A DNA stretch of 64,000 bases from Streptomyces virginiae (GTDB taxonomy: Bacteria > Actinomycetota > Actinomycetes > Streptomycetales > Streptomycetaceae), in the NCBI RefSeq assembly GCF_000720455.1, contig NZ_JOAK01000025.1:1-64000 (forward strand), read 5' to 3'. Below are positions 52,540 to 61,610 of this stretch, piece after piece; positions within the stretch are counted from its first letter, which is position 1, and the number at the start of each line of letters is the position of its first letter. Made by a program: the position numbers and the translations under genes. Below the pieces are notes generated by a model. The model did not search any database. It saw only the letters and a list, made by a program, of their open reading frames with translations, and was not told where the DNA came from.

Positions 52540-52770
52540 ATGCTGATGGCCCACCCGGCCGTGCTGCCCGGCCTCGTCGACCGTTACTGGGCGCTGTCCG
52601 TACTCGATGCGGCAGAAGGCGACTCTCCCGTACGCAGGGAGATCCAGGCGGTCGAGCGAGCGCTGTGCGTGGCCACGGGCACGACGGACGTGCACGCCGC
52701 GCTGATCGCCGCCCGCCATCACCTGCCCGGCACGGGCACCCTCGACGACTCCGTGCTCGCCTCCGGCTGA
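52540..52770 (+). CDS. DUF5133 family small protein
   Basis: A 76-residue protein with the Streptomyces pattern MLMAHPAVLPGLVDRY and CVATGTTDVHAALIAARHHL. The family is of unknown function and common in this genus, often near stress and regulatory genes. The ATG at 52540 follows GAAAGG by about nine bases. No operon is clear. Confidence 0.8.
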   Translation: MLMAHPAVLPGLVDRYWALSVLDAAEGDSPVRREIQAVERALCVATGTTDVHAALIAARHHLPGTGTLDDSVLASG

Positions 52771-52889
52771 CGGGTTCACCACCCGACGACGGGCCGAGGG
52801 ATGGGGCGCCACGCCGTGGGTAGGCGCCGGATACCCCGGCCGCCCTGCCGGCAGGGCGGGCGCGGCCCGGCGAGGTGAGGGAGGCAGAC

Positions 52890-53114
52890 ATGTCCCAACA
52901 CGTTCCGGACCCGGACCCGCGCAACACCCCCCGGCCCCACGGCGGGGTGCCGCCCGGCGAGACGCCGCCCGGCGAGTCGAGCACCGGCTCGGGCGCGGGC
53001 CCGTACCGCCCGCTGACGCGCGGCTGGGGCAAGGGCCCCCTCGTGCTGATCTGCCTGGTGGCCCTGGCCTGCGCCCTCTTCTTCCTCGCCTATGCCGTCA
53101 TGCTGAACGTATGA
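52890..53114 (+). CDS. DUF6480-type small membrane protein
   Basis: A 74-residue protein with a Pro/Gly-rich N-terminus and one membrane helix at about 51-71 (LVLICLVALACALFFLAYAV). The ATG at 52890 follows GGGAGG by five bases. It resembles the DUF6480 family of Streptomyces, function unknown. Confidence 0.75.
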   Translation: MSQHVPDPDPRNTPRPHGGVPPGETPPGESSTGSGAGPYRPLTRGWGKGPLVLICLVALACALFFLAYAVMLNV

Positions 53115-53218
53115 GGGCGGCCGAGGCCTGAGCCGCCGCCTGTCCGCCGCACGCGGGGTCGTACCGCAGCAGCCGCGGGACGGCACGCTCGACGCGGCCC
53201 CGCGTGGCCGCCGGCCGG

Positions 53219-54445
53219 TCAGGCCGTGACGCCGAGGCGGGCGGCCAGCCAGTCGAACACCCGCTGCTCGAACAGGGCCCGCCCCAGCGGCTCGCAGTGC
53301 AGGTCCGCGCCCTCCGCCGCAGTGAACTCCACGAACGCCTTCTCGCCCGGCAGCGCCTCGTACAGCCGTCGCGACTGCCCCGGCCAGAAGTGCTCGCCCT
53401 CCGGCGAGGTCACCAGCAGCGGCACCGTGATCCGGTCCAGCACCCCCGTCAGCTCGTACCGGGCCACCTCGGTGAGCAGATCGTAGGGGGACTCGATCCC
53501 GTAGGGCTTGGCCCGCCACCGCCAATAGGCGGCGAGCTCCCCGTCCTGCGCGAACCCTTCCCGCATGACACCGTCGAACGCCTCCCGATCACCCGTGTCG
53601 AACAGCTCGCGCAGCTCCGGCGGGAAGTTGTGCCACCAGCTGTCCACGACGGACACCACACCCGGATCCGCGACCCCCGCCGCGATCCGGTGCTCGAAGG
53701 CGAGCGCCCGCGGCACCCAGTAGCCCGCCTGGCTGATCCCCGCCAGCACCAGCCGGTCGGCGTCGACGCCCTCGTGGCCCAGCAGGAAGTCCACCACCGG
53801 GGTGATCACGTTCTCCCAGTCCGGACGGAACGGCATCCCGTACTCGAACAGCATCGACTGCTGCCCCGGTCCGTCGAAGAGGAGGGCGTTCCAGCCGCGT
53901 GCCACGGCCGGCGCGCCGAGCATCGTCCACGCGGTGCTCACCGGGCCGTCGCTGCCGTTGTTCACGATCACCGTCGGCGCGCCCGCGCTGCCCGAGGTGC
54001 CTGTGGCGGGCCCCGCGGCGGGCCGGAAGAGGTAGCCGGGCAGCTCGGTCCCCTCGTACGGCACCGCCACCCGCTCCGCGGCCGGCTCCCACGCCGCCGC
54101 GAACCGGTCGAAGCACTCCCGGTGCTCCCGGAACACCGCCAGGAGCCGTCCCTCGTCGGTCAGCGCGTCGGCCGCGACCAGGCCCGTTCCGAAGTAGCCC
54201 GCGGCCCGCAGCCACGCGTCCCGGGCGCTCGTCCGCCGTCCCGCCGCTGCCGCCCGTTCGCCGTCCGACCGGACGCGCCGCGCCAGCTCCGTCCAGCCCT
54301 CGAACCACCCGCGGCCGTCCGCACCGCCCAGGGCCGCGGCCGTGGCCAGCACCTCGCCGGGATCGGAACCCTTCTGCCAGGCCGCCCCGAGGAGTGCCCG
54401 CACCTCGAAATCGAGCTGCTCGTTCTCACAGAACCGGTACGCCAC
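53219..54445 (-). CDS. alpha/beta hydrolase (FrsA-like acyl/peptide hydrolase)
   Basis: A 408-residue hydrolase. The helical N-terminal region (residues 1-130) is followed by an alpha/beta domain with the nucleophile in GISQAGYW (Ser about 248), an acid near the LLVTSPEGEHFW region and a His in DLHCEP. This fold covers 2,6-dihydroxypseudooxynicotine hydrolase-like and FrsA-like enzymes. It lies 68 bases after the luciferase-like operon on the same strand. Substrate unknown. Confidence 0.82.
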   Translation of the reverse strand: MAYRFCENEQLDFEVRALLGAAWQKGSDPGEVLATAAALGGADGRGWFEGWTELARRVRSDGERAAAAGRRTSARDAWLRAAGYFGTGLVAADALTDEGRLLAVFREHRECFDRFAAAWEPAAERVAVPYEGTELPGYLFRPAAGPATGTSGSAGAPTVIVNNGSDGPVSTAWTMLGAPAVARGWNALLFDGPGQQSMLFEYGMPFRPDWENVITPVVDFLLGHEGVDADRLVLAGISQAGYWVPRALAFEHRIAAGVADPGVVSVVDSWWHNFPPELRELFDTGDREAFDGVMREGFAQDGELAAYWRWRAKPYGIESPYDLLTEVARYELTGVLDRITVPLLVTSPEGEHFWPGQSRRLYEALPGEKAFVEFTAAEGADLHCEPLGRALFEQRVFDWLAARLGVTA

Positions 54446-54513
54446 GACGCCTCCCGGAGTTCACCCCCACCGTACGAGCGCCCCCGGGCGGCCGCACGCG
54501 GCGCAGGTCCGCG

Positions 54514-55647
54514 TCAGGCGCGGCGCGCCCACTCCTCGGCCAGCAGGCGGTAGGAGCGGACCCGGTCCGCGTGGCCGTGCGTGATCGTGGTGATCAGCAG
54601 TTCGTCGGCGCCGGTGGCCTCCTGGAGCCGTTCGAGGTGGTCGGCGACCGTCCGCGGGGAGCCGACGAACTGCGTCTCCACCCGGTCGGCGACCAGCGCC
54701 CGGTCCGCGTCCGTCCAGGGCAGGGCACGGGCCTGCGCCGGGGTGGGGTAGGGGATGGCGCCCTCGCCCGTGCGGATGCTGCGCACCCAGGGGGCGTACC
54801 CGGTGGCCAGTTCCCGCGCCGCCGCGTCGTCCTCGGCGACGACCACGTCGGCGGACACCGTCACGTACGGCCGGTCGAGCTCCGCCGACGGCTTGAAGGC
54901 GGCCCGGTACCCTTCGGCGGCCTCCAGCACGGTGGCCGGGCTGACGTGGTAGTTGGCGGCGAACCGCAGCCCGTTGCGGCCGGCCGTCTCCGCGCTGACC
55001 CCGCCGCTGCTGCCGAGGATCCACACCTGTACGTCGGCCCCCTCGCCGGGAACGGCGTGCGCCTCCAGGCCCTCGGGGGTGCGGTAGTCACCGCGCAGCA
55101 GGGCGAGGACGTCGTCGATCTGCTCGGCGTAGTCCTGGGGCCGGGCGCCGGGCAGGTTGAGCAGCTGCTGCTGGAGCGCCACCCGCGGATGGCCCAGCAG
55201 GTGCGCGAAGGAGAACCGGGCCGGGATGCGCAGCCCGTTGGGGGCGTACCCGTCCACGACGGGGGCGGCGTCCGGCGCCGCGGTCCCGGCGGAGCGCGCT
55301 TGCGGTCCGCCGGCCGAGCGGCCCAGGCCCAGGTCCAGCCGCCCCGGGTGCAGGGCGTCGATCAGGCCGAACTCCTCCACCGTCGACAGCGCGGTGCGGT
55401 GGCCGAGCTGGACGGCCCCGGAGCCGAGCCGGATGGTGCTCGTCGCCGCGGCGGTCAGGGCCAGCACCACGGCGGGCGAGGTGCCGGCGACCCCCGGGTT
55501 CAGGTGGTGCTCCGCGAACCAGTAGCGGGCGTAACCGAAGGCCTCCGTCTGCCGGGCGAGGTCGATGCTGTGGCGGAGGGCCTCGGCGGCGCCGGAACCG
55601 GACGGGACCGGGACGAGGTCGAGGACCCCGAGGGGAATGCCGGACAT
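54514..55647 (-). CDS. luciferase-like monooxygenase, MsnO8-type
   Basis: A 377-residue flavin-dependent TIM-barrel protein with the pattern LGVLDLVPVPSG, RYWFAEHH, LGSGAVQLGH, LDLGLGRSAG and VQVWILGSSGGVSAETAG. The ATG at 55647 follows AAGGAG by seven bases. It uses reduced FMN from a separate reductase. Third of three luciferase-like genes in a row on this strand. Target unknown. Confidence 0.9.
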   Translation of the reverse strand: MSGIPLGVLDLVPVPSGSGAAEALRHSIDLARQTEAFGYARYWFAEHHLNPGVAGTSPAVVLALTAAATSTIRLGSGAVQLGHRTALSTVEEFGLIDALHPGRLDLGLGRSAGGPQARSAGTAAPDAAPVVDGYAPNGLRIPARFSFAHLLGHPRVALQQQLLNLPGARPQDYAEQIDDVLALLRGDYRTPEGLEAHAVPGEGADVQVWILGSSGGVSAETAGRNGLRFAANYHVSPATVLEAAEGYRAAFKPSAELDRPYVTVSADVVVAEDDAAARELATGYAPWVRSIRTGEGAIPYPTPAQARALPWTDADRALVADRVETQFVGSPRTVADHLERLQEATGADELLITTITHGHADRVRSYRLLAEEWARRA

Positions 55648-55690
55648 GGCCGGGCTCCTTGGTGGTCGGGGCGGGATGAGGGCCGGAACC

Positions 55691-57106
55691 TTACGGGGCC
55701 GAGGTCGAGGTCGAGGCCGGGGCCGGGGCCGCGGCCGCGGTTTGCCGGGCGGGCTCCGCACCGGGTACGGCCAGCCCGAGGTGGTCGCGCAGGGTGGTGC
55801 CTTCGTAGTCGGTACGGAAGACGCCGCGCTCCTGCAGCAGTGGCACCACGGTGTCGGCGAAGACGTCCAGGCCACCCGGCGTGATGTGGGGAACCAGGAT
55901 GAAGCCGTCGGCGGCGTCCGCCTGCACCAGGGTGTCGATCGAGTCGGCGACGGTGGCCGGGGAGCCGATGAAGGTCTGCTCGGAGGTGGTGGAGATGACG
56001 AGTTCGCGGATCGACAGGTTCTTGGCCTCGGCGAGCGCGCGCCACCGGCGGGCGGTCTCCAGGGGGTCGCGGAACTGGCGGACGCTGGCCCGTCCGAGGG
56101 CGATGGTGTTCTCGCCGGGGAGGGGGTCGACGTCGGGCAGCGGCCCGTCCGGGTCGTATGCGGACAGGTCGCGGTTCCAGACGTGTTCCAGGTACTTGAT
56201 CGCGGTCTGTCCGCTGACCTGGAGCCGCCGCACCTCGTACGCGGCTTCGTGCGCCTCGGCGTCGGTGTCGCCGAGGACGAAGGTGGCCGCGGGCAGGATC
56301 TTCAGCTGGTCGCGGGTACGGCCGTACGCGGCCAGGCGGCGCTTGACGTCGGCGTAGAACGCCCGGCCCGCGTCGAGGGTCCCGTACCGGCCGAAGATCG
56401 CGTCGGCGGAGGCCGCCGCGAACTCCCGGCCCTCGTCGGAATCCCCGGCCTGGAAGATCACCGGCCTGCCCTGCGGGCTGCGCGGCACGTTGAAGCGGCC
56501 CTCGATGTCGAAGTGCCGGCCGTGGTGCGCGAAGGCCCCGGCCCGTCCGTCGCGCAGGAACCGCCCCGACGCGGCGTCGGCGACGACCGCCCCCCGCTCC
56601 CAGGAGTCGAACAGTTCGTTCGCGGTGGCCAGGAACTCCTGGGCGCGGGTGTAGCGGTCCTCACGGGGCAGGAATCCGCCGCGCCGGAAGTTCTCGCCGG
56701 TGAAGGCGTCCCACGAGGTGACGACGTTCCAGGCGGCCCGGCCCTCGGAGAGGTGGTCCAGCGAAGCGAACTGGCGGGCCACCTCGTACGGTTCGTTGAA
56801 GGTCGAGTTGATCGTGCCGGTCAGCCCGAGGCGTTCGGTGACGGCCGCCAGCGCGGCGAGCACGGTGAAGGTGTCGGGCCGTCCCACGACGTCCAAGTCG
56901 TAGATCTGGCCGCCCTGTTCACGCAGGCGCAGCCCTTCGGCGAGGAAGAGGAAGTCGAACTTGGCGCGCTCGGCGGTCCGCGCGAAGTGGACGAAGGAGT
57001 CGAAGTCGATGTGGCTGCCGGCCGCCGGGTCGCTCCACACGGTGGTGTTGTTGACCCCGGGGAAGTGGGCGGCGAGGTGGATCTGCTTGGGAGCCTGGGC
57101 GCTCAT
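55691..57106 (-). CDS. NtaA/SnaA/DszA family FMN-dependent monooxygenase
   Basis: A 471-residue monooxygenase with the family pattern LAAHFPGVNNTTVWSDP, FDFLFLAEGLRLREQ, WNVVTSWDAFTGENFRRGGFLP and PVIFQAGDSDEGREFAA. This group oxidises nitrilotriacetate, pristinamycin IIB or dibenzothiophene-sulfone, using FMNH2. The C-terminus is a simple Ala/Pro/Ser/Thr repeat made by short DNA repeats (about 55695-55745). It is 23 bases after the first luciferase-like gene and 43 before the third. Confidence 0.93.
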   Translation of the reverse strand: MSAQAPKQIHLAAHFPGVNNTTVWSDPAAGSHIDFDSFVHFARTAERAKFDFLFLAEGLRLREQGGQIYDLDVVGRPDTFTVLAALAAVTERLGLTGTINSTFNEPYEVARQFASLDHLSEGRAAWNVVTSWDAFTGENFRRGGFLPREDRYTRAQEFLATANELFDSWERGAVVADAASGRFLRDGRAGAFAHHGRHFDIEGRFNVPRSPQGRPVIFQAGDSDEGREFAAASADAIFGRYGTLDAGRAFYADVKRRLAAYGRTRDQLKILPAATFVLGDTDAEAHEAAYEVRRLQVSGQTAIKYLEHVWNRDLSAYDPDGPLPDVDPLPGENTIALGRASVRQFRDPLETARRWRALAEAKNLSIRELVISTTSEQTFIGSPATVADSIDTLVQADAADGFILVPHITPGGLDVFADTVVPLLQERGVFRTDYEGTTLRDHLGLAVPGAEPARQTAAAAPAPASTSTSAP

Positions 57107-57129
57107 GGTTCGTCCTTCCGGGGGGCGGA

Positions 57130-58305
57130 TCAGGAAGCGCGGGGCGCGGCCACGGCGTAGCGGCCGACGGGCCGTTCGAGACCCAGCAGGCCGCGCAGGG
57201 TGTCCGCCTCGTACTCCCGGCGGAAGACGCCGCGCCGCTGGAGCTCCGGCACGAGGACGCGGGTGATGACGGGCAGATCGTGGGAGATCACACCGGGCCG
57301 CAGCCGGAAGCCGGACAGGCCCGCTGCCCGGTGCTCCTCGAGCAGGTCGGCGAGCTGGGCCGCAGTCCCGGTGAACACGGGCGCGCCGCCGCCCTCGTAC
57401 GGGTCACCCGCGAGCGCGTCGAGACGGCCGAGGCGGTCGGCGGCGGCCGCCGCGTCCTGGTCCAGGAACACGGTCAGCTCACCGAAGAGGTGCAGCGGCT
57501 CCGCGCCGCCGGGCCCGGCGGACTCGCGTACCTGCCGGACGGCCGCGACGGCGGCCCGCGTCCCGGCGATGTCGCGGGACGGCAGGAACCCGACGTCGGC
57601 GGCGCGGGCGATGAGCCCGTACGCGGCGCTGTCCGTCGCGCGGGCGGTCACCACGGGCTGCCCCTGCGGCGGGCGGGGGGTGATCGACGGCCCGCGGACG
57701 CTGAAGTGCCGCCCCTCGAAGTCGATGTAGTGCAGCTTGTGGCGGTCGACGAACCGGCCCGTCGCCACATCACGGATCTCGGCGTCGTCCTCCCAGCTGT
57801 CCCACAGCCGCCGGACCACCTCGACGTGATCGGCGGCCTCCTCGTGCAGCTCGTCCTCCCGGAGCGGGGCCGTGCGGCGGCCGAAGTGCCGTTCCTCGTA
57901 AGGGAGTCCGGACGTCCGGACGTCGAGGCCCGCGCGGCCGCGGCTGACGTGGTCGAGTGTCGCGACGGCCTTGGAGACGTGGAACGGCTCGGTGTGCGTG
58001 GCGGTCACGGCCGGAACCAGCCCGATGCGCCGCGTCAGCGGCGCCACCCGTGCCGCCGTGAGCACGGCGTCGAGCCGGCCGCGGACCTGGTCCGTCCGCT
58101 GGTCCTGCCCGCCCGGTGAGGCCGACTGGAGGGCGAGACCGTCGTCGAAGCTGACGAAGTCGAGCAGCCCGGCCTCGGCCTCGGCGACCACACCGGCCCA
58201 GTGGCGTGCCGTGAACAGCTCGGCGGGCCGGGCTCCCGGCTCACGCCAGGCGACCGGGTGCCCACCGGCACCGTCGAGCGCGACGGCGAGATGGATTTCG
58301 GACAC
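57130..58305 (-). CDS. luciferase-like FMN-dependent monooxygenase
   Basis: A 391-residue member of the same superfamily with the pattern HLAVALDGAGGHPVAWREPG, FDDGLALQ, VTATHTEPFHVSK and HYIDFEGRHFSVRGPS. It is the first gene of a three-gene run and starts with GTG. Typical members help use alkanesulfonates or other organosulfur compounds, often beside ABC transporters, which are missing here. Confidence 0.88.
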   Translation of the reverse strand: MSEIHLAVALDGAGGHPVAWREPGARPAELFTARHWAGVVAEAEAGLLDFVSFDDGLALQSASPGGQDQRTDQVRGRLDAVLTAARVAPLTRRIGLVPAVTATHTEPFHVSKAVATLDHVSRGRAGLDVRTSGLPYEERHFGRRTAPLREDELHEEAADHVEVVRRLWDSWEDDAEIRDVATGRFVDRHKLHYIDFEGRHFSVRGPSITPRPPQGQPVVTARATDSAAYGLIARAADVGFLPSRDIAGTRAAVAAVRQVRESAGPGGAEPLHLFGELTVFLDQDAAAAADRLGRLDALAGDPYEGGGAPVFTGTAAQLADLLEEHRAAGLSGFRLRPGVISHDLPVITRVLVPELQRRGVFRREYEADTLRGLLGLERPVGRYAVAAPRAS

Positions 58306-58626
58306 GGCAGACGTCGCCTTCCTGATCGCCTGAAAGAATTCGATCCTGCGGGGGAGAAAACCTTGCCCATGACGCTACGCCCGAGGTCTGGGCCATTCAA
58401 CGACAGCGTCATTAAGGGAGTTTGGCGATCCTGTTGCGCGGAGTCGGGGTCGCCGCGGCCCGCTGCGATTGCGCAGAACGATGTGAGTGAGGTGCAGAGC
58501 GGCCGTTTGGCCGGCTGCCTGGCCAAACGCCGATTCCTGCGGAGCCCGCGGCCGGGTCACCGTCACGCGGGTGGCCAACACGCCCGCCCACCGGACACTT
58601 TCAACGGCCACGTACCCTCAACTGCC
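58306..58626. other. intergenic region with an inverted repeat upstream of the luciferase-like operon
   Basis: No convincing gene. ATGACGCT (58369-58376) and its complement AGCGTCAT (58405-58412) form an 8-bp inverted repeat about 65-105 bases before the monooxygenase start. This is a possible operator for a sulfur- or flavin-responsive regulator. Confidence 0.35.
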
Positions 58627-59484
58627 ATGACGTACCTCAGCCGTATGGGAGTGGCGACCTCCTGGGTGGCGTGGGCGGGCGGGGCTCCGGCCCCGTGGCA
58701 CCGCGCTGCTCTCATCGAAACCTACGCGCTGATGGAAGAAGGCCGGTTCGAGGACGCCGAGGCGCGGGCGCGAGCCCTCGTCGCGGCCCGGCGGAGCCGC
58801 AGGGGACGGGACCGCAGACCCGGCACGGTCTGGTACGCCGCCTACGCCGCCGCCCTCGCGGTGCGCGCCCACGGACGGCAAGGGCCTTCCGTGCTGGACG
58901 AGTTCGAAGCACTGATCGCAGAGGCCGAGCGGACGTACGACTTCCATCACGGCCTGCTGCTGCCCGCCCGCCTGAACCGCGCATGGGTGCTGATCGACGA
59001 GGCACGGCCCGCCGAAGCGGAGGCGGAAGCCCGGGACGTCCTGCGAGCCCTGGCGCGACGGGCGCACCCCGCCGAAGACCGGCAGCGCGAACTGTCCGCC
59101 CTGGTATGCCTCGGGCACACCCTCTGCGAGCAGGGCCACCACGAGGAGTCGGAGACGATCGCCCGCCACAGCCTGCCGCGAGCCGACGAGGACCACCTCG
59201 TGCGCTCACTGCGGATCCTGCTGGTCCGCAGCCTGTCGGGCCTGGGACGCCACGCAGAGGCACTGGCACAGTCGTCGGAGGCGCAGGCCCTTCCCGAGCC
59301 GCCGCCGTATGCCGCCGGGCACGTGGAGTTCCGCAAGGCCACCGCCCTGCACGGCCTCGGCCGCGCCGCCGAGGCCCGGGCGGAAGCCGGCCGGGCACTG
59401 GCCGCCTGCGAGCGGTACCTCCACCCGACGCACCCCCGCATCACCGCGATCCACGCGCTGCTCTCCCGCATCACCCCGCGCTGA
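58627..59484 (+). CDS. tetratricopeptide repeat protein
   Basis: A 285-residue all-helical protein with repeated TPR-like pairs (LMEEGRFEDAEARARALV, LLPARLNRAWVLIDEARPAEAEAEAR, LVCLGHTLCEQGHHEESETIA, RSLSGLGRHAEALAQ). It probably binds other proteins. Such proteins in Streptomyces are common near regulatory genes. An ATG at 58627 is taken as the start, though a second Met seven codons on is possible. No operon partner. Confidence 0.8.
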   Translation: MTYLSRMGVATSWVAWAGGAPAPWHRAALIETYALMEEGRFEDAEARARALVAARRSRRGRDRRPGTVWYAAYAAALAVRAHGRQGPSVLDEFEALIAEAERTYDFHHGLLLPARLNRAWVLIDEARPAEAEAEARDVLRALARRAHPAEDRQRELSALVCLGHTLCEQGHHEESETIARHSLPRADEDHLVRSLRILLVRSLSGLGRHAEALAQSSEAQALPEPPPYAAGHVEFRKATALHGLGRAAEARAEAGRALAACERYLHPTHPRITAIHALLSRITPR

Positions 59485-59592
59485 CCGCACGCGCCGCCGT
59501 GCCCGACGCCCGCCCGGGGGACGCAACTGCCGCACCCCACGAGGTGATTCGAAAGGCCCCGCCGCGTCCTGCGGCTGTTGTAGGTTCCTGCC

Positions 59593-60447
59593 ATGGCCAT
59601 GAGCAAAGGGATCGAAAACCCGGAGTTGCGCTTCTCCGCAGCCCTGGTGCGCGCAGCAAACCTTCCGGGCGTCCGTATCAACAGGGAGTCCTACCTCCGG
59701 CAGGCACTGGGTCGCCATTGCTCCGAGGAACAAATCCGTCGGGCAATCGAAGAGACCCCTGCGGCAGCGGGAATCCCCAGCGAGGTTCTGGACAAAGCGG
59801 CCAACGACTCCATCAGCTACGAGACCACCAAGGCAAGCGCCCTTTCTGCGGCTGCCGGAATACCTGGCCTCCTCTTCCTTCCCGCCACTGTGCCGGCCGA
59901 CGTGGCCCAGTACTTCGGCCACATGCTGCGCATCGCGCAGAAGCTCGCCTACCTCTACAGCTGGCCCGATCTGTTCTCCGGCGAAAACGACGACATCGAC
60001 GACGCGACCAAGGGAGTGCTCACGCTCTTCATCGGCGTGATGTTCGGCACCCAGTCGGCGAACGCCGCCGTGGGGAAGGTCGCGGGCATGATGTCGAAGC
60101 AGGTCGCGAAGAAGCTGCCGCAGAAGGCACTCACCCAGGGCGTCATCTATCCCATCGTGAAAAAGGTCGCGGCCTACCTCGGCGTCCAGATGACGAAGCA
60201 GACCTTCGCGAAGACCGTCTCGAAGGCCATCCCCGTCGTCGGGGCCGTGGTCTCCGGCGGACTGACTCTCGCGACCTACCTCCCCATGGCCAAAAGGCTC
60301 AAGAAGCACCTGTCCGGCCTGGACCTGACGAAACCGACGCATCTGGTCGTGGACGCGGAGGTCGTGGAAGTCGTAGAGGTTCACGAACCCCCAGCCCCGG
60401 GCCGTGCCCAAGAGCACGACGCAGACGACTCGGTGCCGTCGGCCTGA
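59593..60447 (+). CDS. EcsC-like protein
   Basis: A 284-residue protein. Residues about 80-145 resemble EcsC (SALSAAAGIPGLLFLPATVPADVAQYFGHMLRIAQKLAYLY). A hydrophobic region near 160-190 and another near 215-235 may touch the membrane. The C-terminus is acidic and low complexity (EVVEVVEV). Codon use and GC here are lower than in the rest of the window, as expected for a transferred gene. The next gene on the opposite strand has a shared terminator. Function unknown. Confidence 0.6.
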   Translation: MAMSKGIENPELRFSAALVRAANLPGVRINRESYLRQALGRHCSEEQIRRAIEETPAAAGIPSEVLDKAANDSISYETTKASALSAAAGIPGLLFLPATVPADVAQYFGHMLRIAQKLAYLYSWPDLFSGENDDIDDATKGVLTLFIGVMFGTQSANAAVGKVAGMMSKQVAKKLPQKALTQGVIYPIVKKVAAYLGVQMTKQTFAKTVSKAIPVVGAVVSGGLTLATYLPMAKRLKKHLSGLDLTKPTHLVVDAEVVEVVEVHEPPAPGRAQEHDADDSVPSA

Positions 60448-60540
60448 CGACTCCTCGCTCCTCCCGGAGACCCCGGACCGGAAAGCGCAGAGAAGGGCAT
60501 ACGCCTGCCGAACGGCTGAAGGATGACGATCCAGACGGGC

Positions 60541-60574
60541 GAAGGCCGGGGCGGTGGTTTGCGCCCCGGCCTTC
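60541..60574. terminator. bidirectional hairpin terminator
   Basis: GAAGGCCGGGGCG and its exact reverse complement (13-bp arms) flank an 8-base loop GTGGTTTG. It lies between the two converging genes at 60447 and 60655. Confidence 0.75.
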
Positions 60575-60654
60575 CGTGCAGCGGCGTCCTTTCTCCTTCG
60601 GCGCCCCAACGCCTCAGGTCGGTGGGTGTGTGGCAACAGCGTGGCGGGTGCGGA

Positions 60655-61218
60655 TCACAGGCGTCCTCCGGTCACCCAGAGGCGTGACATCGCATCGGCC
60701 AGGGCGGGGTATCGAGCGGCCTCGCAGAGCATTTCCGAGAGCACGAGCATTCCGTAGGCGGTGCTCCGCGGATCGCAGTTCTGGTGCAACCGGATCACCG
60801 CGAGGCTCAAGGGCCGGCGCCCGATCAGGATCCCGGCGCGACGGACAGCCGCGGCCGTCTCCAGGTCGGCGCGGCTTCCGCCGAACGGCAGGGTTTCCGT
60901 TCGGGGGAGTTCCTGCGGCGCCGCCGAGTCCCGCACGTGATGGACGGACGCCTCAGGCAGCACCTGGCCGTTCTCGAAGAGTTTCCGGAACCCGGATATG
61001 CGGAGGCTCGTATTGCGCGGGCGGAGCTCGATGAAGAGCTCGATGAACAGCCCCCGCAATTGGATGTGGAGGGGAAGGTGGGGCATCTCGCCCTCCTTGC
61101 GCCCGTCTCCGCCGAAGAATCCCTGCGCATCTTCCGCCTTCGACCGAATCGTCGACGTCAGGGATCGATACTCGTCGGCCGAGGCTTGCGCCGGGGAGAA
61201 CAGGATCGGCATCAGCAT
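60655..61218 (-). CDS. divergent ribosome-inactivating protein homologue (rRNA N-glycosidase fold)
   Basis: A 187-residue protein whose order of motifs matches ribosome-inactivating proteins such as ricin A: EYRSLTSTIRSK near 16-27, HLPL near 47-50, LPFGGSRADLETAA (about 110-123, compare FGGNYDRLEQLAG) and LSEMLCEAARY (160-170, compare MISEAARF). Glu166 and Arg169 fit the catalytic EAAR pair. The two active-site Tyr positions appear replaced (Arg in the FGG segment), and the C-terminal portion with the usual Trp is missing. The ATG at 61218 follows GAGGGG. No signal peptide. It may be inactive or adapted to another role. Homology is judged by eye. Confidence 0.6.
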   Translation of the reverse strand: MLMPILFSPAQASADEYRSLTSTIRSKAEDAQGFFGGDGRKEGEMPHLPLHIQLRGLFIELFIELRPRNTSLRISGFRKLFENGQVLPEASVHHVRDSAAPQELPRTETLPFGGSRADLETAAAVRRAGILIGRRPLSLAVIRLHQNCDPRSTAYGMLVLSEMLCEAARYPALADAMSRLWVTGGRL

Positions 61219-61610
61219 GGCCGGCCCCTCAGGGAAGAGGTCCCGGAGACGGGCGTTTATTGAGTAATCTGACCGCAATCGCTTCGATCGTGCTGCACTC
61301 TCGCATGCACACCACCACCTTCGCCATCATTCCGACCGCCCACGGGTTTATCACCCCGTCGGTGTCGGGTCCGGTTCGATGGGTTCCTTTGTAGTCGCCC
61401 GGGTGGCGGCCGGGAGAATTGTTGACCTCTGATGCTAAGAAATCAGCCTGACCCCGAAACCCTTACTACGGGCATTTCGCCCCTGGCGCGGCCGCTCACG
61501 TCTCCGGTCACGGACACCTCAGGCCTTGCCGGCCGGGGGTCGGAACGCTCGGCCGACCTGCCGACGGAACCACACTCTTCCGGCCCGGCGCCGTGGGCGA
61601 GGATGACCCG
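61219..61610. other. intergenic region upstream of the RIP-like gene
   Basis: About 390 bases with lower GC than the surroundings, including 61260-61310 and 61420-61480. Probably holds the RIP-like gene promoter. A weak open frame at 61432-61614 lacks support. Confidence 0.4.

Noticed and set aside
52283..52546. 87-codon frame upstream of the DUF5133 gene
   Set aside because: Poor composition and overlap with the next gene's start; no known family and no good ribosome binding site.
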